Under the pieces are notes generated by a model that did not search any database, was not told where the DNA came from, and saw only the letters and a program-made list of their open reading frames with translations. A stretch of DNA of 64,000 nucleotides, from NCBI GenBank assembly GCA_032622095.1, contig CP136066.1, positions 201,398,978-201,462,977 of the forward strand, read 5' to 3'. The stretch comes from Siphonodentalium dalli (lineage: Eukaryota > Mollusca > Scaphopoda > Gadilida > Siphonodentaliidae). Below are positions 58,445-64,000 of this stretch, in pieces. The position numbers and the translations under genes were made by a program. How positions within the stretch are numbered: position 1 is the first letter of the stretch; every line of letters starts with the position of its first letter.

Positions 58445-59205
58445 CAAGGCTAATCGTTGATTCAGCACTGAAAATACTTGTTTTGTTTCTTATATTTTTT
58501 TGATAAATTTGAGATCTTTTCGTTTTTGTCGGTTTGAATTTTTTAATCAGCAGTCGCATAAAAATTGAACATGTAGTCTATGGGAAGAATATCTACAGCT
58601 GTCTTCGCTCTGAAGCATTTACGGAACTACATAGTTTTGACGATTAAAAGAAAGAGAAAGCAGTACGTGAAGTATTGTTTCAAGTTAAGATAACGCAATA
58701 TACCTTTTCCGGAAGTTGTACGTTATTCCATTTCCGATTCCAGAAATGCAATGAATACAAATGTCTTAATATTATATCGGGACCCGATCATCGTTTTCAA
58801 AGTTGTATTTTTTATGACATCAATGCATATCTCTGGGACATATAATGTTCACAGAAAGGTACTTCAGGTATTCATCGACCTATTTTCGATACCAGGATAA
58901 TTCATTAGTGAGAATTATAAGATATATTTTGGAGTGCAAACCACCATGTGGCTTTAATTTCTAGAGTTCTTGGAAGATGTAAACAAAAAGAGTCTCTCTC
59001 CCTCGTCCAGTTTTCCCACTTATAATTGACTGAGAACTCAGATGGCCTAAATAAATTTGTATATTGTCAGTGATATTGTTGACAGAAAATTTCAACAATT
59101 TACAACTTGATTTTATGCAAGATTCTATCAAACACAAAATTTGACTTTAGAGAAAGTTGGCACATTTGAAGGTCAGTGTATATGGAAACCCCTTCAGACC
59201 GAAGA
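58445..59205. other. BRF1 intron sequence without recognised features
   Basis: Between the double C palindrome and exon c. No repeat family or exon was seen. Confidence 0.4.
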
Positions 59206-59218
59206 ATTTAATAAATAC

Positions 59219-59262
59219 CCTTTTTTCTGGCTTCATTTCTTTTGCTCTCTTCTCCTCTTTTT
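59219..59262 (-). CDS. BRF1: BRF1 exon c (44-nt micro-exon)
   Basis: This short exon follows TTTTTGCAG and precedes GTATTT. Two leading bases complete Glu with the G from exon b; the rest reads KEEKRAKEMKPEKR and ends in phase 0. It corresponds to the lysine/glutamate-rich EKEARIAKEKE stretch of vertebrate BRF1. It would be missed by a length-based gene finder; the phase fit on both sides is what supports it. A palindromic B2 repeat with an expanded (TA)n tract begins about 42 bp upstream of its acceptor in the transcript sense. Confidence 0.9.
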
Positions 59263-59304
59263 CTGCAAAAATAAGTTTTACATGCATCACTTGATATATT
59301 ATAT

Positions 59305-59593
59305 ATTCCATAATGGGAGCTGCGCTGGTGCAGCATTAAAGATCCTGTGCCAGTGTATTCTCTTATATATATATATATATATATATATAAATATATATAT
59401 ATATGTGTGTCTCCCATAGGGATCCTCGCATATATAAGAGAATCCACTGACTTACAAAGTCAATGTAAATATTGTTAGACCAATGTATTCTCTTATATAT
59501 GCAAAGCTCCCTATGGGAGATTCGTATATAAGAGGATGCATTAGCACAGGGTTTTCGCATACTTTCAGGAAGCTCCAGTCATGAAAGGGTTAA
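59305..59593. mobile_element. B2 element with (TA)n expansion
   Basis: Reverse orientation; right end CAGGAAGCTCCAGTCATGAAAGGG|TTAA written in two parts: CAGGAAGCTCCAG and TCATGAAAGGGTTAA. The TCTCTTATATATGCG arm of the first hairpin has become a TA repeat of about 45 bp (59,360-59,404). Confidence 0.75.
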
Positions 59594-59678
59594 ACATTTT
59601 TTTACTTTAAAATTAATAAGCATGTCTAAAGTGCATTAGGTCAACACAAGCTGTCACCAAAAAGCATACAGTCTCGAG

Positions 59679-59726
59679 CTGGGACCACCCCCTACTGGGA
59701 CCACCCCCTACTGTGACCACCCCCTA
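59679..59726 (+). repeat. 16-bp tandem repeat x 3
   Basis: CTGGGACCACCCCCTA three times, the last with CTGTGACC. Confidence 0.9.
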
Positions 59727-59800
59727 CTGTGAAGTAGATTATTGATGAACAACTATTAACAAAGAAATATTTTCCTTGTTCAAAAGTTACATGTTATGTA

Positions 59801-59972
59801 CAGTAATGCCCTAAATAATCGACTCCTTAACCACAGCAGAATTATGGGTAACTTTTCAGGATTTAGTGAGAGCTTTCCAATGAATGGCAACAAGCCATAT
59901 TTCCGACTAACTCCTGAAAAGTTACCCATAATTCTGCAGTGGTTAAGGAGTCGATTATTTAGGGCATTACTG
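59801..59972. mobile_element. D-family MITE, shortened arm
   Basis: TA|CAGTAATGCCCTAAATAAT to TTATTTAGGGCATTACTG|TA. One arm lacks about 40 bp. The TCTAATTAAT of other copies is CCTAAATAAT here on both arms, a matched change. Confidence 0.88.
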
Positions 59973-60161
59973 TATGCATCCGTGATTTCCTCTAAATGTG
60001 CTAGCCAGTCGAATATGGCTTGCTTTCTTTGTTACCTTTAATGGAATGTTCTTATACAAACAGATTACAGGAATATGATCTATACAGGTATAGCTGGAGT
60101 ATAGATTCATGACGTGATCTACATGGAATACAAATGGGTTATTTTATAAGGAGTACATTAC

Positions 60162-60243
60162 CTTTCATTTCTTTCAGATATTCTTCGTTAGCAGCCATCC
60201 AAACCCTTGTTTTCAGAGTGATTTCTTCATCTGTTAACAGCAT
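60162..60243 (-). CDS. BRF1: BRF1 exon b
   Basis: This 82-nt exon lies between an ACTTCAG acceptor and a G|GTAATG donor. It encodes MLLTDEEITLKTRVWMAANE then EYLKEMK and leaves one base (phase 1). It aligns with the vertebrate stretch YILNESEARVKAELWMREN followed by AEYLREQ: the aligned LW/VWM, EYL and acidic positions match. This region wraps TBP in TFIIIB structures. Phase 0 entry agrees with exon a. Confidence 0.93.
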
Positions 60244-60448
60244 CTGAAGTTATTCGATTCGCACCATCACTCACCGCACCTTCACTATAAATTATTTTGT
60301 TCTCCTATATTTATTCCTAAACACTAAATCTATCTAAATTTGAAAGGTTGACAGTATTATATTACATAAAAATAAAAATAATAATCACTATTATATAATA
60401 CAATTTAACTATTATTATACTGCAATGCTTGTAAAAATCTTGCAGGAA

Positions 60449-61007
60449 CGTACGTTCCATACGCATCTCGTTGACGTAAAATGACGTACATGACGTTCGC
60501 CTCAACCATGAAACCGAACTATAAAATAGAAGCGTCATCACACATGACAAAACACACCCTCTATGTGCCTAAATAAACCTTCTAAGTCTGTATTTTTAAT
60601 GCACGGATTCTAGGATGCGCAGCGTGTAATAAACACAGAACGACAAAGCGCCACTCGTTCTATCCTTCCGCGACAGCACTCGTGCCGTATCGACAAACCC
60701 ATTTACACATCGTGTCATTCTCTGTATTTATTACACGCTTGTTCCCAGAAGTACAGTTTTATTGCTGTTCCATATTTACAAATACATATGGAACATACGT
60801 TCCATATGCCGTACGTTCCATAATGCATCTTGTTGATGTAAAATGACATACATGACGTTCGCCTCAACCATGAAACCGGAACTATAAAATAGAAGCATCA
60901 TCACACATGACAAAACACACCCTCTATGTGCCTAAATAAACCTTCTAAGCCTGTATTTTAATGCACAAATTCTAGGACGCGAAGCGTGTAATAAACACAG
61001 AACGACA
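60449..61007 (+). repeat. Direct repeat pair, about 197 bp
   Basis: 60,449-60,645 and 60,810-61,007 share CGTACGTTCCAT, ATGACGTTCGCCTCAACCAT and CTCTATGTGCCTAAATAAAC. The first copy also pairs at its end with an inverted TGTATTTATTACACGCT at 60,723. Confidence 0.9.
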
Positions 61008-61554
61008 CAATGTGTATTTATGTCATCACCATAATAATATATAATACCTATAAATCAATTGTCAAAATAAATCAAATCAATTAACTATTCAAATTAAGCG
61101 ATCTATAATGTTTTAAAAAGCAGAATTGATTTCTAATTTAGGGCAAAATTTGAATTGCATTTGTTTGCCCATTTCTTACCTACCGAAGAAAAAGCTCCAA
61201 ACTGTAAATTTTTTATGAGCCTGATAAACATGAATTTTTATTTTAATGTTCAGCCATAGATTACCACTTTAATTTCACAAAATTGCAGTCATTTTTCAAA
61301 TATTATCGGTTTCTTTAAAGAACATAAAAATACCATTATAAACTGGGTTGTAAGATAATACATTTATCTGAAGAAAACTACTATTATAAATTCTGTTGTA
61401 AGATAATACATTGATTAAATACCACTAAGATAATACATTTATCTGAGATTATGGGTTATCTGCTAGATGAAATTCAGGTTGAAAAAGAAGAATGTAACAA
61501 AAAAAATATCAGATGACCTACCAACCCAAACTTTCTACATTGGCTAGGATATTC

Positions 61555-61715
61555 TATAGGGACCCTCGCATATATAAAAGAATACATTGACCTAACAATA
61601 TGTACCTTGACCTTGTAAGCCATGCATTCTCTTCCTATGGGAGTCTCACATATAAGAGAATGCACTGGCACAGGATCTTTAACGCTACACCAGTTCAGCT
61701 CCCACCAGGAAATGC
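61555..61715. mobile_element. B2 element, degenerate
   Basis: Two shortened hairpins (CATATATAAAAGAATACATTG; TTCCTATGGGAGTCTCACAT) plus the GGCACAGGATCTTTAACGCT end. Confidence 0.65.
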
Positions 61716-61880
61716 TTATTTGGCAAAGATTTAAATTCGCACACCCGATGCATGAATTCAAAACAGACAAATGTATATCAGGTAAAATGCATTATATCCG
61801 ATTGCATGCAGCATTGCAGCTACGGTTCTTAGTTGTTTTTTATGGTAGATTTTAAGATCATCAAATGTAGTATGCAAAAT

Positions 61881-62328
61881 AGATGCATAATCCAATCAAG
61901 CGCCCCCTCAATTACTATTTATTTGGTTTTGGGGGTAAAAAAATTTTGATTTCAGTCGAGGAACCCATCTATCAAAGTACAGAGTTATTAAATATCGATT
62001 TTTGAAATCTATTGTTTTTCACCATCGAGACTTATTAGTGGCTCAGTAAAAATTTAACGAGCCGACGGTCTCGGAACAAATTGCGGATGAAGATGGATAA
62101 CTCTAAAATGAAGAGAGGCTTTGTGTTGATAATAAGGCCAAATTTTGTCAAACAACATGTTGCTAAATAACACGTTTCTGGCAATTTTATACTATAGTTG
62201 ACAGTGGTTAGCATTATTTTTGGGCAATTAATTGATTCTGATAACTGAAGCGGCATTTCTAAAAATGTTGTTGTTGTTGTTGGAATCTGATTATATGGGG
62301 ACTATCAAATCGGATTGAGTACCTTTAA
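61881..62328. mobile_element. A-family element, non-palindromic variant, complete
   Basis: ATGCATAATCCAATCAAGCG to CGGATTGAGTACCTTTAA; interior closely follows the copy at 2,737-3,120 (GAGCCGACGGTCTCGGAAC). Confidence 0.8.
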
Positions 62329-62589
62329 TTAAAATTTTAGTTGTGAAGATAGAAAATATATCTACAAATTCTACCACTTGAACAAATAATAGTGGTTTGT
62401 CAATCGACTTGACAATCAATTTCTAACAAACTAAAGTGACATCTATAGGCCTCTGACTTAAAATGTTTTACTTTGAAGTTCACATGTATACCTATTTATA
62501 ATACACAAACCCCTTTATTTTTCATTTGTTCACTAAACTCTTTGAGTCGTCTTATTTTTTGCTCAATTTTAAATTCGCGCATCCATCTG

Positions 62590-62710
62590 TGCACGAATAG
62601 TGGTAAATATATGTGCCAAGTTTCATAAATATTGACTGAAAAATGTAGGATTACAAGCTCGGAAAAGATGGATGGATGGATGGATGGACGGATGGACAGA
62701 CGGACAGGAT
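62590..62710 (+). repeat. H-family fragment with (GGAT)n
   Basis: ATGTGCCAAGTTTCATAAAT and TGTAGGATTACAAGCTCGGA followed by GGATGGATGGATGGACGG. Confidence 0.75.
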
Positions 62711-62779
62711 GATTCCTATTTTTGTTTATGTAACTGATTTTTGCAGAAATATTCCATTTGTGCAGCATCTTACACTCAC

Positions 62780-62853
62780 TCTATCTATCTCATCGTCGTC
62801 TATCCCTGTGAGATCTAATTCTTCCTCGTCTTCATCTGCAATCTCTTTTAAAA
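62780..62853 (-). CDS. BRF1: BRF1 exon a (first one in the window)
   Basis: This 74-nt exon begins after TTCTAG (plus 62,854-62,857) and ends at a GTGAGT donor. It starts with two bases that complete a split codon, then encodes LKEIADEDEEELDLTGIDDD followed by EIDR. The DLTGIDDDEIDR part corresponds to DLSGIDDLEIDR of vertebrate BRF1, at the start of homology block II. It ends in phase 0, as the next exon requires. A second AG (TTGCAG) lies inside the exon but has a poorer pyrimidine tract, so the upstream acceptor was preferred; the 5' border is therefore a little less certain than the rest. No preceding exon was found between 62,858 and 64,000. Confidence 0.88.
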
Positions 62854-62859
62854 CTAGAA

Positions 62860-63570
62860 TATTGATGGATGAGAAAACAAATGGTTAATTTGAATGAATG
62901 TTACTACTCCTTCTGAACCAATAAAATGTAAACTATAAGAAAATAAATCTAGTGAGAGTCACTGTACAAATCCCTGATTCAAGCACAACGTGTAATGACC
63001 CTAAATGGGACCCTCTGCCCCACTCGAGGACTTAGTATCAGTCACAAAACCTGCATAGGCCATGGAAAGTTTGTTTTCCCATTTCTCCGCCCCAAGCCCA
63101 TTGTCTTGAAACACAGCACATGCAACCTTTTTATTCCCGTTTAATATGTCGGGGAAAAGTTTTAATTGGTATGAAATTATTATGGTACGTTTTTTTATAA
63201 AATCATGCGTGGAAGTGATGTCATCGAACAGACCCCCCTAGTTCTGTTCATTACTGTAACTAAATGGTAACATATGTTCAAACATGTTTAAAATTTTGTC
63301 AAATTGTGTCAGCGATACTTGATTGGGTGATTTTGGATGAAATAAATCACACAGAATCGATCAACAACCTATTTATGGACATCTTAGGAAAAATAAGGCA
63401 TGGGCATCCTAAATTAGACCTGAAGATAGCCGATGTAGAGTATTTGTTGGTAAATAATATATAAAATCATGCACACACATGCTTTAGTTTTTGGGCTGAG
63501 AAACAAGAAATTAACATTTGTTTTATGTTGAATTTTTAATGGAATGTATTTTATATAGTTTGATGTTTTA
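62860..63570. other. BRF1 intron or upstream sequence, nothing recognised
   Basis: An open plus-strand frame (ESINNLFMDILGKIRHGHPK region, 63,352-63,411) has no splice or start support and is not counted as a gene. Earlier BRF1 exons were looked for here and not found. Confidence 0.4.
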
Positions 63571-63576
63571 GAGGGA

Positions 63577-63750
63577 TATAAATAGAAGATCTACAACGAG
63601 TCCCCAGTTTATAGCGGAATTTACAAAACGAGTCCAGTAAATTAGGCATCGACCGAGCCTTTGACGAGGTCCAGACCTAATTTACTGGACGAGTTTTGTA
63701 TAAATTCCGCTATAAACTGGGGACGAGTTGTAGATTCTATTTATTACATA
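63577..63750. mobile_element. Foldback MITE with CGAGTCC arms
   Basis: ATAAATAGAAGATCTACAAC and CCCCAGTTTATAGCGGAATT pair with AATTCCGCTATAAACTGGGG and GTTGTAGATTCTATTTAT. Arms about 70 bp. Confidence 0.85.
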
Positions 63751-64000
63751 ATCCAAAACCTCGACAAAACATACTTAAATCAACAAATGGGACGCGAAAC
63801 TAACATCGGCTTCTATAAGGCTTGCGATGACATTTCATCTAACTATGCATTGTTTGCGGGTTAAAAAAATAGTTCCAGATAAATAAAGACTCTTTGGCAT
63901 ATTTAATAGCGTATATTTAATGACATAACTTTTCAAGCTCTTCATTCATTATAGTTTGTTTAAAATATATTGGACGCCATAGTATTTTGAGACGTAGCGT

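Larger units (their letters stand above)
44765..62853 (-). other. BRF1: BRF1 gene, 3' half (eight coding exons)
   Basis: BRF1 is the TFIIB-related subunit of TFIIIB and recruits RNA polymerase III to tRNA, 5S and other small-RNA promoters in the nucleus. Eight exons on the minus strand join to give one frame of 220 complete codons plus stop, with GT donors and AG acceptors throughout and matching phases at all seven joins. Recognisable blocks, in order, are LDLTGIDDDEIDR, RVWMAANEEYLKEMK, KEAITRLLMEKKISSKINY, IVEDGPVQY and ITVSQMLGHSGY. They line up with the vertebrate BRF1 segment from the TBP-anchoring homology block II to the C-terminus. The zinc ribbon and cyclin repeats are not in the window and must lie beyond 64,000. 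The acidic tail is shorter than in human but has the same character. Introns total about 17 kb and consist mostly of repeats. The span is drawn from the first exon seen to just past a likely poly(A) signal. Confidence 0.93.

Noticed and set aside
60449..61007. LTR pair
   Set aside because: The 197-bp direct repeats are only about 165 bp apart, with no TG..CA ends, primer-binding site or polyprotein.
63264..63464. Plus-strand frame ending KIADVEYLLVNNI
   Set aside because: Protein-like in places but no splice sites, start context or partner exons.

Overview
This is a eukaryotic nuclear window: AT-rich, intron-rich, and filled with palindromic miniature transposons, minisatellites and short tandem repeats. 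The mix of repeats (foldback MITEs, direct repeats built on GGCCATAACTC and GGATGATAACTC, tRNA-derived SINE, GGAC/GGAT microsatellites) resembles bivalve or gastropod DNA. A mollusc or other marine lophotrochozoan is the best guess, but it is an inference. No bacterial gene, operon, rRNA, true tRNA gene or CRISPR array was seen.

Two spliced genes can be read, and they converge. (1) The 3' half of BRF1 (TFIIIB subunit of RNA polymerase III) runs on the minus strand from 62,853 down to the stop codon at 44,970. It has eight coding exons. Every intron has GT/AG borders, all seven exon-exon phases join without a break, and the protein follows vertebrate BRF1 through the TBP-binding block and acidic tail. 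Its 5' exons lie beyond the right edge. (2) A plus-strand gene of unknown identity has five coding exons between 27,349 and 36,514 (last 193 residues, ending in an acidic DDEWDD tail), a 3' UTR carrying a minisatellite, and a poly(A) signal at 37,451. Weaker gene signals are a possible first coding exon with a MIC13-like motif at 23,488, a divergent or overlapping open frame at 23,153-23,320, an exon-like segment at 49,132-49,428, and a 14-residue-repeat small ORF at 11,585.

Region by region: 0-15 kb holds a 2 kb foldback element nested in another repeat, scattered MITEs and little else. 15.0-18.4 kb is a 3.4 kb imperfect palindrome. 18.4-27 kb is tandem repeats, foldbacks and one possible gene start. 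27.3-37.5 kb is the unknown plus-strand gene, whose introns contain a 2.2 kb array of hairpin repeats interrupted by a hAT-type element with an exact 8-bp target duplication. 37.5-44.7 kb is the intergenic space between the convergent genes, with a 29-bp minisatellite and several complete MITEs. 44.7-62.9 kb is BRF1, its introns packed with the same MITE families. 62.9-64 kb has no recognised gene.

The main theme is a small set of palindromic families reused many times: B, the GCATTCTCTTATATATGCG hairpin, found inside three different sets of terminal repeats; C, the GAGGTCCCC hairpin in triplicate; D, CAGTAATGCTC with TA flanks; A, AGGTACTCAATCCG with TTAA flanks. Several copies end within about 15-55 bp of a splice site of one of the two genes. 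I could not find a previously undescribed protein-based system; the most unusual content is the hairpin module architecture and its closeness to exons.
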